From positions 1-64,000 of the forward strand of contig CALUGI010000017.1 of the NCBI GenBank assembly GCA_944320135.1: DNA of 64,000 nt, given 5' to 3'. The notes under the pieces were generated by a model, which ran no database searches, was not told the origin of the DNA, and worked only from the letters and a program-made list of their open reading frames with translations. Source of the DNA: an uncultured Phocaeicola sp. (lineage in GTDB: Bacteria > Bacteroidota > Bacteroidia > Bacteroidales > Bacteroidaceae). Below are positions 8,006-17,946 of this stretch, one piece after another (positions within the stretch are counted from its first letter, which is position 1; each line of letters starts with the position of its first letter). A program made the position numbers and the translations under genes.

Positions 8006-11000
8006 ATGCGTATGGAAGGCATAAAAAGAACTTTCCTCTTTGCGCTGTTCCTTTTGGGAATCTGCGCGACGCTCCGGGCGCAAAGCCTGCAGGTGAGCGG
8101 TACGGTGGTTGCCAAGGCAGACGGCTTGCCCGTGATAGGGGCTTCCGTAGTTGAAGCCGGCAATACATCCAACGGCATCATTACCGATTTTGACGGTAAT
8201 TTTATCTTGACGGTGAATGAAGGGGCTCAGATCACCGTTTCTTATGTGGGGTGCAAGACCCAGACGCTGAAAGCGCAAAGCGTGATGAAAATCATTCTGG
8301 AAGAAGACTCCGAGATGCTCGATGAGGTGGTGGTGACGGGTTATACGACCCAACGCAAGGCCGACTTGACGGGTGCCATTTCGGTGGTAGACATGGACGA
8401 CTTGTCCAAGACAAACGAGAACAATCCGATGAAGGCGCTTCAGGGACGCGTGCCGGGCATGAACATTACGGCGGACGGAAATCCGAGCGGCTCTACTACA
8501 ATCCGTATCCGTGGTATCGGTACGCTGAATAACAATGATCCTCTTTATATTATAGACGGGGTTCCTACCAAAGCCGGGATGCACGAGTTGAACGGGAACG
8601 ATATTGAATCGATTCAAGTGCTGAAAGATGCGGCTTCGGCCTCCATCTACGGTTCGCGTGCGGCGAACGGTGTGATCATCATTACCACGAAAAAAGGAAA
8701 GGAGGGGAAGTTGAACATCACTTTTGACGCTTCGGTTTCCGCATCCATGTACACGAACAAAATGGAGGTGCTGAACGCGGAAGGATATGGCAGGGCGATG
8801 TGGCAGGCATACGTCAACGGCGGTCAGGACCCTAATACGAACGCTTTGGGGTATAGATATGATTGGGGATACGACGCAAACGGCTATCCTCAGCTGAACG
8901 GAATCAGCATGTCGCGTTTCCTTGATTCCGGAAATACGGTTCCTTCTGCCGATACGGACTGGTTTGACGAAACTACCCGTACAGGTGTAATCCAGCAATA
9001 TAACGTGTCTGTAAGCAATGGCTCGGAAAAAGGTTCTTCTTTCTTTTCTTTAGGCTATTACAAGAACGAGGGCATCATTAAGGAGAGCGACTTCGAACGC
9101 TTCTCCGCGCGCATGAATTCGGAGTATCATTTGATTGACAAGATTCTGACGGTAGGCGAGCATTTCACGCTGAACCGTACATCAGAAGTCCAGGCTCCCG
9201 GCGGATTCCTCCAGAATGTGCTTCAGTTCAATCCTTCTTTGCCTGTGTATGATGTCAACGGCGAGTATGCGGGCCCTGTAGGGGGGTATCCAGACCGCGA
9301 GAATCCGGTGGCGCGTCTGGAGCGCAATTCCAATAACCGTTATACGTATTGGCGTATGTTCGGTGATGCATATATCAATCTGAATCCGTTCAAAGGGTTC
9401 AACATCCGTTCTACTTTCGGACTGGACTATTCGCAGAAGCAGCAGCGTATCTTTACGTTTCCGGTAACGGAAGGAAATGTGGCGAACGACAAGAATGCGG
9501 TGGAAGCCAAGCAGGAACATTGGACAAAGTGGATGTGGAACGCCGTTGCCACTTATAATCTGGAAATAGGGAAGCATCGTGGTGACGTGATGGCCGGTAT
9601 GGAGCTGAACCGTGAAGACGACAGCTGGTTCTCCGGCTATAAGGAGGATTTTACTATCCTGAGCACTGATTTCATGTGGCCGGATGCCGGTGTCGGTACG
9701 GCTCAGGCATACGGTTCGGGCGAAGGGTATTCGCTGGTGTCATTCTTCGGCAAGTTGAACTATACGTATGACGACAAATATCTGGCTTCTCTGACAATAC
9801 GCCGTGACGGTTCTTCACGTTTCGGCAGGAACAACCGTTACGCGACATTCCCTTCCGCTTCGTTCGGATGGCGTATCAGCCGCGAGAATTTCCTGAAAGA
9901 TGTGACTTGGATTGACGATCTGAAAATCCGCGCTTCATGGGGACAGACCGGTAATCAGGAGATTTCCAATATCGCGCGTTACACGATTTATGTGCCGAAC
10001 TATGGTGTGACCGAGTCGGGAGGACAGAGTTACGGTACTTCGTATGACATTGCGGGGACAAACGGAGGAAGCATTCTGCAGTCCGGATTCAAACGCAACC
10101 AGATAGGGAATGACGACATCAAATGGGAAACCACGACCCAGACCAATCTGGGACTTGACTTCTCTTTCTTCAACCAGAGCCTATACGGGTCGTTCGACTG
10201 GTATTGGAAAAAGACTACGGACATTCTTGTGCAGATGGCGGGTATTGCAGCCATGGGTGAGGGAAGTTCGCAATGGATTAATGCCGGCGAGATGGAGAAC
10301 AAAGGGTTTGAACTGAACCTCGGTTACAGGAACACGACGGCTTTCGGCTTGAAATACGATTTGAACGCGAACATTTCTGCCTATCGTAACAAGATAACGG
10401 CTCTTCCCGCCACGGTTGCCGCAAACGGAACATTCGGAGGAAATGGAGTTGAAAGTGTAATCGGGCATCCGAACGGTTCGCAGGTAGGTTATGTGGCCGA
10501 CGGAATATTCAAATCGCAGGAAGAAATTGACAATCATGCCACTCAGGAAGGTGCCGGATTGGGGCGTATCCGCTGGCGTGATTTGGACGGAAACGGAGTA
10601 ATCAATGAAGCGGACCAACAATGGATTTATGATCCGACCCCGGCTTTCAGCTATGGCTTGAACATTTATCTCGAATACAAGAATTTCGATCTGACCATGT
10701 TCTGGCAGGGCGTGCAGGGAGTGGACGTCATCAGCGATCTGAAAAAGGAAACTGATTTGTGGAGCGGGTTGAATATCGGCTTTCTGAACAAGGGCAAACG
10801 GGTGCTTGATGCCTGGTCTCCCACAAATCCGGATTCGGATATTCCGGCCTTGTCCCGTGACGATGTGAACAATGAAAAGCGCGTTTCCACTTATTTTGTG
10901 GAGAACGGTTCGTTCCTGAAACTGCGCAATATCCAGCTGGGATATAACGTACCTCAGGCATGGGTTCAGAAGATGAAGATGGAGCGGCTGCGCTTGTATG

Positions 11001-11122
11001 TAAGTGCGCAGAATGTGCTTACGATCAAGAGTAAAGAGTTTACCGGTGTCGATCCGGAGAATCCTAACTACGGCTATCCGATTCCGTTGAACGTGACTTT
11101 TGGTGTGAATGTCAGCTTTTAA
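8006..11122 (+). CDS. SusC-like TonB-dependent fructan transporter
   Basis: A 1038-residue outer-membrane importer that takes up oligosaccharides with the SusD lid encoded next, powered by TonB. Order of parts: signal peptide (1 to about 26, ending LRAQ), carboxypeptidase-D-like domain (about 28-105), TonB-box-like DEVVVTGY (106-113), plug domain (PLYIIDGVP, IYGSRAANGVIIITTK), and a beta barrel ending in NVTFGVNVSF. Start: ATG at 8006, with a second ATG at 8012 equally possible. The gene leads a seven-gene run ending in fructokinase, in an order I recall from the Bacteroides thetaiotaomicron levan locus, so fructan is the likely substrate. A -7 box and a dyad operator candidate lie upstream. 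Confidence 0.94.
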   Translation: MRMEGIKRTFLFALFLLGICATLRAQSLQVSGTVVAKADGLPVIGASVVEAGNTSNGIITDFDGNFILTVNEGAQITVSYVGCKTQTLKAQSVMKIILEEDSEMLDEVVVTGYTTQRKADLTGAISVVDMDDLSKTNENNPMKALQGRVPGMNITADGNPSGSTTIRIRGIGTLNNNDPLYIIDGVPTKAGMHELNGNDIESIQVLKDAASASIYGSRAANGVIIITTKKGKEGKLNITFDASVSASMYTNKMEVLNAEGYGRAMWQAYVNGGQDPNTNALGYRYDWGYDANGYPQLNGISMSRFLDSGNTVPSADTDWFDETTRTGVIQQYNVSVSNGSEKGSSFFSLGYYKNEGIIKESDFERFSARMNSEYHLIDKILTVGEHFTLNRTSEVQAPGGFLQNVLQFNPSLPVYDVNGEYAGPVGGYPDRENPVARLERNSNNRYTYWRMFGDAYINLNPFKGFNIRSTFGLDYSQKQQRIFTFPVTEGNVANDKNAVEAKQEHWTKWMWNAVATYNLEIGKHRGDVMAGMELNREDDSWFSGYKEDFTILSTDFMWPDAGVGTAQAYGSGEGYSLVSFFGKLNYTYDDKYLASLTIRRDGSSRFGRNNRYATFPSASFGWRISRENFLKDVTWIDDLKIRASWGQTGNQEISNIARYTIYVPNYGVTESGGQSYGTSYDIAGTNGGSILQSGFKRNQIGNDDIKWETTTQTNLGLDFSFFNQSLYGSFDWYWKKTTDILVQMAGIAAMGEGSSQWINAGEMENKGFELNLGYRNTTAFGLKYDLNANISAYRNKITALPATVAANGTFGGNGVESVIGHPNGSQVGYVADGIFKSQEEIDNHATQEGAGLGRIRWRDLDGNGVINEADQQWIYDPTPAFSYGLNIYLEYKNFDLTMFWQGVQGVDVISDLKKETDLWSGLNIGFLNKGKRVLDAWSPTNPDSDIPALSRDDVNNEKRVSTYFVENGSFLKLRNIQLGYNVPQAWVQKMKMERLRLYVSAQNVLTIKSKEFTGVDPENPNYGYPIPLNVTFGVNVSF

Positions 11123-11145
11123 AGATTAATATAGATTCAAGGATT

Positions 11146-12879
11146 ATGAAAAGACTATTATATACTACAGTTTTAGGACTTGCTTTGACCTGCACGGGAT
11201 GTTCCGATTTTCTGGAAGACCAGGTGCCGCAGGGGACGATTGACAACGAGCAGCTGCAGAATTCGGAGTATGTGGACAATCTGGTGATTTCCGCATATGC
11301 CGTATGGATATCCGCAGAGGACATTAACTCTTCTTTCTCGATGTGGAATTTCGATGTGCGTTCGGACGATGCCTATAAGGGAGGAAACGGAACGGAAGAC
11401 GGTGATGTGTTCCACAAACTGGAAATCTCCCAGGGTATCATGACCACAGACTGGAATATCAGTGATATGTGGCAGCGTTTGTATAATTGCATTTCACGTG
11501 TAAATGCGGCCTTGCAACTGTTGAACCAATTGGATGAAAGTACATATCCGCTAAAACAGCAGCGTATTGCCGAGATGCGTTTCCTGCGCGGTCACGGACA
11601 TTTCTTGTTGAAACAGCTGTATAAGAACATTGTATTTGCGAACGATGAAAATCTTTCTCCCGAAGAATATAACAATCTGTCGAATACGACTTATACGAAT
11701 GATGAAGGATGGCAGCTGATTGCGGATGATTTCCAGTTCGCATACGACAATTTGCCTGATACGCAAGCAGACAAAGGACGTCCTACGAAAGCTGCTGCAG
11801 CGGCTTATCTGGCAAAGACCTATCTGTATAAAGCCTACCGTCAGGATAACCCGGAGAACAATGAAGTGACGGGTATCAATGCAGACGATTTGAAGAAAGT
11901 AGTTCTGTATACGGAAAAGAGCATTATGTCGGCAGGAGGTTATGCTTTGGAACCGGACTTCCATAATAATTTCCGTCCGGAGCGTCAATACGAAAACGGT
12001 CCGGAGTCTTTGTGGGCAATGCAGTATTCCATGAATGACGGTACGACCAATGGAAACTGTAACTGGTCGTATGGCTTGATTGTCCCGAACATTCCGGGTG
12101 TCACCGACGGAGGATGTGACTTCTATAAGCCGAGCCAGAATCTGGTGAACGCTTTCCGTACCGACGCAAATGGCCATCCTTATCTGGATACTTTCAATGA
12201 CAAGGATTATGACAAAGCGGAGGATACAGCTGACCCTCGTCTGTTCCTGACTGTGGGTATGCCCGGATTTCCGTATGAATTCAATACAAACTATATGATG
12301 GATAATTCATCCACATGGAGCAGAAGCAACGGACTGTACGGATATTATGTGACTCTGAAGCATAATGTAGACCCGGACGGTGACTATCTGATTAAGGGTG
12401 CCTGGTGGGGAACTCCGATGAATCATATTGTACTTCGTTATGCAGACGTGCTGTTGATGCGTGCGGAGGCTTTGATTCAGCTGAATGACGGACGTATCGC
12501 TGAGGCGGTAGACCTTATCAATGAAATCCGCAACAGGGCAAAGCAGAGTACGGCAATGATTTCCGATTATCCGGCCAAGTATGATGTAAACTTCAACGTG
12601 CAGCCATACAATGGTGCTTATTCGCAGGAAGAAGCTCTGAAGATGCTGAAATTTGAGCGTCGTGTGGAACTGGCAATGGAAAGCGACCGTTTCTTTGATT
12701 TGGTTCGTTGGGGTGAAGCCGCTGAGGTGCTGAACAAGTATTATGCGGGGGAAGCTGACAATTGCACAATTTACTCGAACGCTTCGTTTACAAAGAACAA
12801 GAATGAATACTTGCCTATTCCGTTTGCACAGATCAGTGCCAGCAACGGGCATTATACACAGAATTGTGGCGGTTGGTGA
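11146..12879 (+). CDS. SusD-like surface glycan-binding lipoprotein
   Basis: SusD proteins form the hinged lid on the SusC barrel and bind the glycan at the cell surface. The 577-residue protein starts with a lipoprotein signal peptide, with lipid Cys19 in LTCTGC and acidic residues after it (SDFLED) that fit surface export. The helical TPR-like core has the family pattern AEMRFLRGHGHF, PTKAAAAAYLAKTYL, and near the C-terminus LRYADVLLMRAEA, INEIRNRA and ERRVELAMESDRFFDLVRWG. It begins 23 nt after susC, with the start context AGGATTATGAAAA shared with the second SusD gene. Confidence 0.94.
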   Translation: MKRLLYTTVLGLALTCTGCSDFLEDQVPQGTIDNEQLQNSEYVDNLVISAYAVWISAEDINSSFSMWNFDVRSDDAYKGGNGTEDGDVFHKLEISQGIMTTDWNISDMWQRLYNCISRVNAALQLLNQLDESTYPLKQQRIAEMRFLRGHGHFLLKQLYKNIVFANDENLSPEEYNNLSNTTYTNDEGWQLIADDFQFAYDNLPDTQADKGRPTKAAAAAYLAKTYLYKAYRQDNPENNEVTGINADDLKKVVLYTEKSIMSAGGYALEPDFHNNFRPERQYENGPESLWAMQYSMNDGTTNGNCNWSYGLIVPNIPGVTDGGCDFYKPSQNLVNAFRTDANGHPYLDTFNDKDYDKAEDTADPRLFLTVGMPGFPYEFNTNYMMDNSSTWSRSNGLYGYYVTLKHNVDPDGDYLIKGAWWGTPMNHIVLRYADVLLMRAEALIQLNDGRIAEAVDLINEIRNRAKQSTAMISDYPAKYDVNFNVQPYNGAYSQEEALKMLKFERRVELAMESDRFFDLVRWGEAAEVLNKYYAGEADNCTIYSNASFTKNKNEYLPIPFAQISASNGHYTQNCGGW

Positions 12880-12894
12880 AATTTTTAAAAGACA

Positions 12895-14301
12895 ATGACA
12901 ATGAAACAGACAATAAGACAAATTACGGTTCTTTTCCTTGCGATGGCTGCGGTAATCGCAATGGGTGGATGCAGTGACGATAACAAATCGGGCCTGCAGT
13001 TGGATAAGGATGTATGGCTCACGGCCTTTGAACTGGACAGTTATCCGGGCGTGATTGACAATACGACGTGTACGGTTGTTGTAGAGGTTCCCGAAACGTA
13101 TAATACCAGTGAGATGAAAGTGACGGCAATCGAGACTTCCGAAGGCGCAGTCGCTTCGATGAGAGCTGGCGATGTGGCCAACTTCTCTTTCCCTCAGACG
13201 GTGCGCGTGACCAGTGGAAATACTTTCCTGGACTATACGGTAACAGTGAAGCACGATGAGGCAAGAATCACTTCGTTCGAGTTGAACGGCAGTTATAAGG
13301 GAATCATCAACGAGAGCGACCATACGATTCTGGTTTATGTGCCGACAACGGTGGAACTGACAGCTTTGGTGCCTACGATTGAGCTGTCCGAAGGGGCTGA
13401 AGTTTCTCCGGTTTCCGGTCAGGCTATTGACTTTACAAATCCTGTGGAGTTTACGGTAACGTATCAGAGCGCAAAGGCTGTGTATACGGTGACCGTCGTT
13501 CAGTCGGATTCTCCGAGTGCGGTTTATGTAGGCTTGGCTGCTACAATTGATGAATTGAATCCAGAAGAGAAGGAAGCGGCAAACTGGATGTTGCAGAATG
13601 TGCCGAATGCCCGTTATGTTTCATTTGAAGAAGTGCGTACCGATGCGGTGGATTTGGATGAATGCAAGGTGATGTGGTGGCACTTCCACGTTGACGGTGG
13701 TTTGGATAATATGGAGAAGTTTGATGCAGCTGCGCCGGATGCAATCGAGGCCGTTGTCAAGATGAAAGAATTTTATGATAATGGAGGAAGCCTGCTGCTT
13801 ACCCGTTATGCAACTTATTATGCGGTGAAGATGGGTGCGACGAAAGATGGAAGTAATCCGAACAACTGCTGGGGGAAGGTGGAAGAAGAAGGTGAAATAA
13901 CAACTGATCCGTGGAGCTTCTTCGTAGATGGGCATGAAGATCATCCGCTTTATCAAGGGGTGGTTACAACGATTGATGGTAAGCAAGGCATCTATACTTG
14001 TGATACGGGTTATAGGATAACGAACAGTACTGCCCAGTGGCATCTCGGTTCTGATTGGGGCGGATATCCTACATTGGCTGACTGGCAGACCAAACACGGC
14101 GGTATTGATTTGGGATATGGCGGTGACGGTGCGGTTGTAGTATGGGAATATCCTGAAAATGCAGCCGAAGGACGCATTCTTTGTATCGGTTCGGGCGCAT
14201 ACGATTGGCACGCTTATGATGTAGATACTTCCAATGACCAGTATCACGGCAATGTGGCAACGATGACTCTTAATGCAATCAATTATCTGAAAGGTGAATA
14301 A
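12895..14301 (+). CDS. Surface glycan-binding lipoprotein, DUF4960-like
   Basis: A 468-residue lipoprotein with lipid Cys26 in AMGGC. Two Ig-like or cadherin-like beta repeats cover about 40-125 and 125-205, marked by the recurring phrases DYTVTVKHDE and VYTVTVVQSD. A larger C-terminal domain (about 210-468) is rich in Trp and Gly (MWWHFHVDGG, WHLGSDWGGYP, GYGGDGAVVVWEYPE). From memory it matches the DUF4960 module that follows SusD in fructan loci, where it serves as the surface glycan-binding protein. It starts 15 nt after susD; ATG at 12901 is an alternative start. The binding role rests on position and architecture and is not shown by catalytic residues. Confidence 0.75.
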   Translation: MTMKQTIRQITVLFLAMAAVIAMGGCSDDNKSGLQLDKDVWLTAFELDSYPGVIDNTTCTVVVEVPETYNTSEMKVTAIETSEGAVASMRAGDVANFSFPQTVRVTSGNTFLDYTVTVKHDEARITSFELNGSYKGIINESDHTILVYVPTTVELTALVPTIELSEGAEVSPVSGQAIDFTNPVEFTVTYQSAKAVYTVTVVQSDSPSAVYVGLAATIDELNPEEKEAANWMLQNVPNARYVSFEEVRTDAVDLDECKVMWWHFHVDGGLDNMEKFDAAAPDAIEAVVKMKEFYDNGGSLLLTRYATYYAVKMGATKDGSNPNNCWGKVEEEGEITTDPWSFFVDGHEDHPLYQGVVTTIDGKQGIYTCDTGYRITNSTAQWHLGSDWGGYPTLADWQTKHGGIDLGYGGDGAVVVWEYPENAAEGRILCIGSGAYDWHAYDVDTSNDQYHGNVATMTLNAINYLKGE

Positions 14302-14319
14302 TTATAAACAATGTAAAGT

Positions 14320-15897
14320 ATGAAAACAATGATATATTCTTTAGCTTTAACCGCTTTGTTGTTGCCGTTGGGCAGCTGTAGTGATGACGACAGCCCGGTT
14401 CTGACACAGAAAGACTGGGACGGTACGGCAACTTATTTCGCTCCGACCGATGAAATGACGTTCGGCACGTATTACAAACCATACGTTGGCTATGTGGGCG
14501 ACCCGATGCCGTTCTATGATCCGGTGGCGCAGGACTTCAAAGTATTGTATCTTCAGGATTATCGTCCGAATCCGGAAACTTATCATCCCATCTGGGGAGT
14601 AAGCACTAAAGATGCCGCTTCATATACTTCTATGGGAGAAGTGATTCCTACAGGAACAGCGGCTGAGCCTGATGCGGCAATCGGTACGGGAAGCACAATC
14701 TATAATGAGTCGGAAAAGATGTATTATACATTCTATACCGGACATACGGCAAGTCAGGAGGTGGTCATGGTGGCCACTTCCTCCGACTTCAAGCAATGGA
14801 CGAAGGACCGTAGCTTTTATCTGCAAGGCGCGGATTATGGCTATAGCGTAAGGGACTTTCGTGATCCGTTTGTGTTCAAGGGTGACGATGGCCAGTTCCA
14901 CATGCTGGTGTCTACCATGCAGGGCACAAAAGGCGTGTTGGTGGAATTTGTTTCCCCGAATCTGAAGTCATGGGAGCATAAAGGTGTGTTCATGACCATG
15001 ATGTGGGATCGTTTCTATGAGTGTCCCGATGTGTTCAAGATGGGCGACTGGTGGTATCTGGTTTATTCCGAGAAACATGCGGAAATCCGTAAGGTGCAGT
15101 ATTTCAAGGGACGGACTTTGGACGAATTGAAAGCGGCTACTGTAGATGATAAACCTACCTGGCCGGACGGGCATGAAGGCTTTCTGGATTCGCGCGGCTT
15201 CTATGCCGGAAAGACAGCTTCGGACGGTGCGAACCGTTATATCTGGGGGTGGTGTCCGACCCGTTCAGGAAACGACAATACAGAGGTAGGTGCCTCACCT
15301 AACGAACCGGAATGGGCAGGAAATCTGGTGGCTCATAAGATAATCCAACACGAGGACGGTACGCTTACTTTAGGTGCGGTGGAAGGAATCGACAAGAAGT
15401 ATGCATCGGAGCAGGAAGTAAAGATAATGGCGCAAAGCGAGTCGGGTGTGACAGCCAACAACGGCGTCTATACGATGACGGGCGATTCATACCTGTTGTT
15501 CAACAGGTTGCAGGTACACAATAAAATCTCGTTTACGGTCAGGACGTCTTCTGCTACTGACAAGTTCGGCTTTTCGCTGGTTCGCGGAACGGATTCCAAG
15601 AAGTATTATTCGGTGATTGTAAATCCGAAATCAGATGTAAAGCGGAAACTCAACTTTGAAGAAGAAGGAGAGGAAGGAAAAGGCCTTATTGACGGCATTG
15701 ACGGTTACGTGTTCGATACGCCGGCGGACAACACCTATCATGTGACGGTTTATACGGACAATTCGATTTGTGTGGTTTACATTAACGACAATGTGGCTTA
15801 TACCAACCGTATTTACGGGACACAGAAAAACTGCTGGTCGGTCAACAACTATGGCGGAAGCATAGAGGTCAGCAATGTCGAAGTCAGCTATTATTGA
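14320..15897 (+). CDS. GH32 lipoprotein, probable surface endo-fructanase
   Basis: A 525-residue glycoside hydrolase family 32 enzyme made as a lipoprotein (lipid Cys20, PLGSC, followed by SDDD, which favours the surface). The five-bladed propeller active site is traced by Asp61 in GDPMPFYD (nucleophile), Arg181-Asp182-Pro183 (transition-state stabiliser) and Glu234 in YECPD (acid/base). The first motif departs from the usual WMNDPNG, as I recall for the endo-acting levanase of the related B. thetaiotaomicron locus. A C-terminal beta sandwich starts near 390. It should cut long fructan into pieces for SusC/SusD. Endo action and levan specificity are inference from synteny. Confidence 0.88.
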   Translation: MKTMIYSLALTALLLPLGSCSDDDSPVLTQKDWDGTATYFAPTDEMTFGTYYKPYVGYVGDPMPFYDPVAQDFKVLYLQDYRPNPETYHPIWGVSTKDAASYTSMGEVIPTGTAAEPDAAIGTGSTIYNESEKMYYTFYTGHTASQEVVMVATSSDFKQWTKDRSFYLQGADYGYSVRDFRDPFVFKGDDGQFHMLVSTMQGTKGVLVEFVSPNLKSWEHKGVFMTMMWDRFYECPDVFKMGDWWYLVYSEKHAEIRKVQYFKGRTLDELKAATVDDKPTWPDGHEGFLDSRGFYAGKTASDGANRYIWGWCPTRSGNDNTEVGASPNEPEWAGNLVAHKIIQHEDGTLTLGAVEGIDKKYASEQEVKIMAQSESGVTANNGVYTMTGDSYLLFNRLQVHNKISFTVRTSSATDKFGFSLVRGTDSKKYYSVIVNPKSDVKRKLNFEEEGEEGKGLIDGIDGYVFDTPADNTYHVTVYTDNSICVVYINDNVAYTNRIYGTQKNCWSVNNYGGSIEVSNVEVSYY

Positions 15898-16028
15898 TTC
15901 GGACTTTTTTTGAATGATTCTTGTCCGTAATTGTAACTTGTCTTGCATACATGATTTAAGTTATATCCTTACCTTTACGGTATGGAGCGGAAAAGAAATA
16001 TGTTTAATCTTCAAGACCTTAAAAAGAA

Positions 16029-17852
16029 ATGACTGCATTAAAGAAACTAAACGTTGCCGGTATCATGAAAGCCGCCTGCGTTTGCCTGATAATGGGGCGG
16101 GCTTTGGCTGCAAACGCGGCGGAGTCTTCCCTCATTGTCCGCCATCTTGCGAACGAACAGAATATCATCCTTGTCAAAGGGGCGAAAAAGTATCTGCTGC
16201 TGCCCGTGCAGGACAATGCGCCGGAGGGCAAAGTGTATATTATAGTGAATAACGAGCGTCAGAGAGTGGCTGCGAACGTGCGCCTGGCGCGTGAGAAGGT
16301 GGACTATTATGTGCCGCTCGACTTGTCGGAACACGAGGGGCAGGACATCTCGATCGACGTGCAGGGAATGCCCGAATCGTCTCTCTGCTGGAAGAAGGTG
16401 AGCCTGTCGGACACGTTCGACATGACGAACCGCGAGAAGTTCCGTCCCGTCTATCATCATACTCCGGCCTACGGATGGATGAACGACCCGAACGGCATGT
16501 TCTATAAGGATGGTGTGTATCATCTGTATTTCCAGCACAATCCCTACGGCTCCACCTGGGGAAACATGACTTGGGGGCATTCCACTACCGCCGACCTCGT
16601 GAACTGGAAGTTTGAGGGCGATGCCATTCTGCCCGATGCGTGGGGGTCCATATTCAGCGGCTCGGCGGTGGTGGACTACGGCAATACGGCCGGCTTCGGC
16701 GAGGGAGCGGTGGTTGCTTTCTATACTTCTGCAAAGTCCACCCCGTGGGGAGATACCCAAACCCAGAGCATGGCCTACAGCACGGACAACGGGAAGACCT
16801 TTACGAAATACGAGCATAATCCGATCGTTACCTCCGCCAAACGTGATTTCCGTGACCCGAAAGTAGTCTGGTATGCCCCCGGCAAGCATTGGGTGATGGT
16901 GCTTGCAGGCGGACAGGAGATGGATTTCTATTCGTCAAAGAACCTGAAAGACTGGAAATACGAAAGCAGCTTCGGCGCGAAGCAGGGAGCGCACGGCGGC
17001 GTGTGGGAGTGTCCGGACTTGGTGGAGCTTCCGGTTGAAGGCACGAAGGAGAAGAAGTGGGTGCTGGTATGCAACATCAATCCGGGCGGCCCGTTCGGAG
17101 GAAACGCAGCCCAGTATTTCGTCGGAACGTTCGACGGGAGGAAGTTCGTCAACGAGTCGCCGACGCAGACCAAATGGATGGATTGGGGGAAAGACCATTA
17201 TGCTACGGTCACTTTCAGCAATGCGCCTGCGGGACGCTGCGTGGCCCTCGGCTGGATGAGCAACTGGCAGTATCAGAATGTGCTTCCTACCATGCAGTTC
17301 CGTGGCTCGAACACCATTGCGCGCGACCTTACGCTTTACCGTCAGGACGGGGAACTGCTGCTGAGATGCGCCCCTTCCGCCGAAATCGAGCAGGCACGCG
17401 AAGGGAAGGCCGTGATACCTTCGTTCAAGGTGAGCGACTCTTACGAGCTGCCGAGTCTGATTGACGGCAATGAAGGCGCGTATGAGATAGACATGACTAT
17501 CAAGAATTCGGGCGCGTCGAGAATCGCGTTCAATCTGGAAAACGGCAAGGGCGAGAAGGTGAAGATGTATTACGACGTGATGCGCAAGCAGTTCGTGATG
17601 GACCGCAGCGAAAGCGGAAAAGTGGACTTCAGCACAGACTTCCCTGCCGTTACGGTTGCTCCGGCGCCCGAAACGGATAATATCCGTCTCCGCCTGTTTG
17701 TCGACCGTTCGAGCATCGAGGCTTTCGGCGAGGATGGCAAGTTCGTGATGACGAACCAGGTGTTTCCTTCGGAGCCTTACAACAAAATGTCGTTCGTTTC
17801 CAATCGCGGCAACTTCACGGTCAAATCAATGACAATCTATCGAATCAATTAA
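16029..17852 (+). CDS. GH32 fructan beta-fructosidase, periplasmic type
   Basis: A 607-residue family 32 enzyme with a Sec signal peptide (cleavage near Ala31) and no lipobox, so probably periplasmic. An N-terminal beta domain (about 35-130, DUF4980-like) precedes the propeller, which has the full motifs WMNDPNG (150-156, nucleophile Asp153), FRDP (Arg275-Asp276) and ECPD (acid/base Glu327). The C-terminal sandwich contains VDRSSIEAFGE. It should release fructose from imported fructo-oligosaccharides. A second ATG at 16065 could be the true start, giving a shorter signal peptide. A 131-nt gap separates it from the upstream GH32 gene and could hold an internal promoter, though the best box (TACCTTTA at 15970) lacks a -33 partner. 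Confidence 0.93.
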   Translation: MTALKKLNVAGIMKAACVCLIMGRALAANAAESSLIVRHLANEQNIILVKGAKKYLLLPVQDNAPEGKVYIIVNNERQRVAANVRLAREKVDYYVPLDLSEHEGQDISIDVQGMPESSLCWKKVSLSDTFDMTNREKFRPVYHHTPAYGWMNDPNGMFYKDGVYHLYFQHNPYGSTWGNMTWGHSTTADLVNWKFEGDAILPDAWGSIFSGSAVVDYGNTAGFGEGAVVAFYTSAKSTPWGDTQTQSMAYSTDNGKTFTKYEHNPIVTSAKRDFRDPKVVWYAPGKHWVMVLAGGQEMDFYSSKNLKDWKYESSFGAKQGAHGGVWECPDLVELPVEGTKEKKWVLVCNINPGGPFGGNAAQYFVGTFDGRKFVNESPTQTKWMDWGKDHYATVTFSNAPAGRCVALGWMSNWQYQNVLPTMQFRGSNTIARDLTLYRQDGELLLRCAPSAEIEQAREGKAVIPSFKVSDSYELPSLIDGNEGAYEIDMTIKNSGASRIAFNLENGKGEKVKMYYDVMRKQFVMDRSESGKVDFSTDFPAVTVAPAPETDNIRLRLFVDRSSIEAFGEDGKFVMTNQVFPSEPYNKMSFVSNRGNFTVKSMTIYRIN

Positions 17853-17913
17853 CAATGAACAACGAACAGTTGATAATCGGCAAAGGAAATCGATATTATA
17901 TGCAATGCCGTTG

Positions 17914-17940
17914 TTAATTATTAACTGTTAACTATTAACT
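17914..17940. repeat. AT-rich dispersed repeat, copy 1
   Basis: This 27-bp sequence begins TTAATTATTAACTG and ends TATTAACT. It matches the reverse complement of 56418-56444 at 26 of 27 positions. It lies in the gap between the second GH32 gene and the sugar importer. Confidence 0.8.
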
Positions 17941-17946
17941 GAAATC

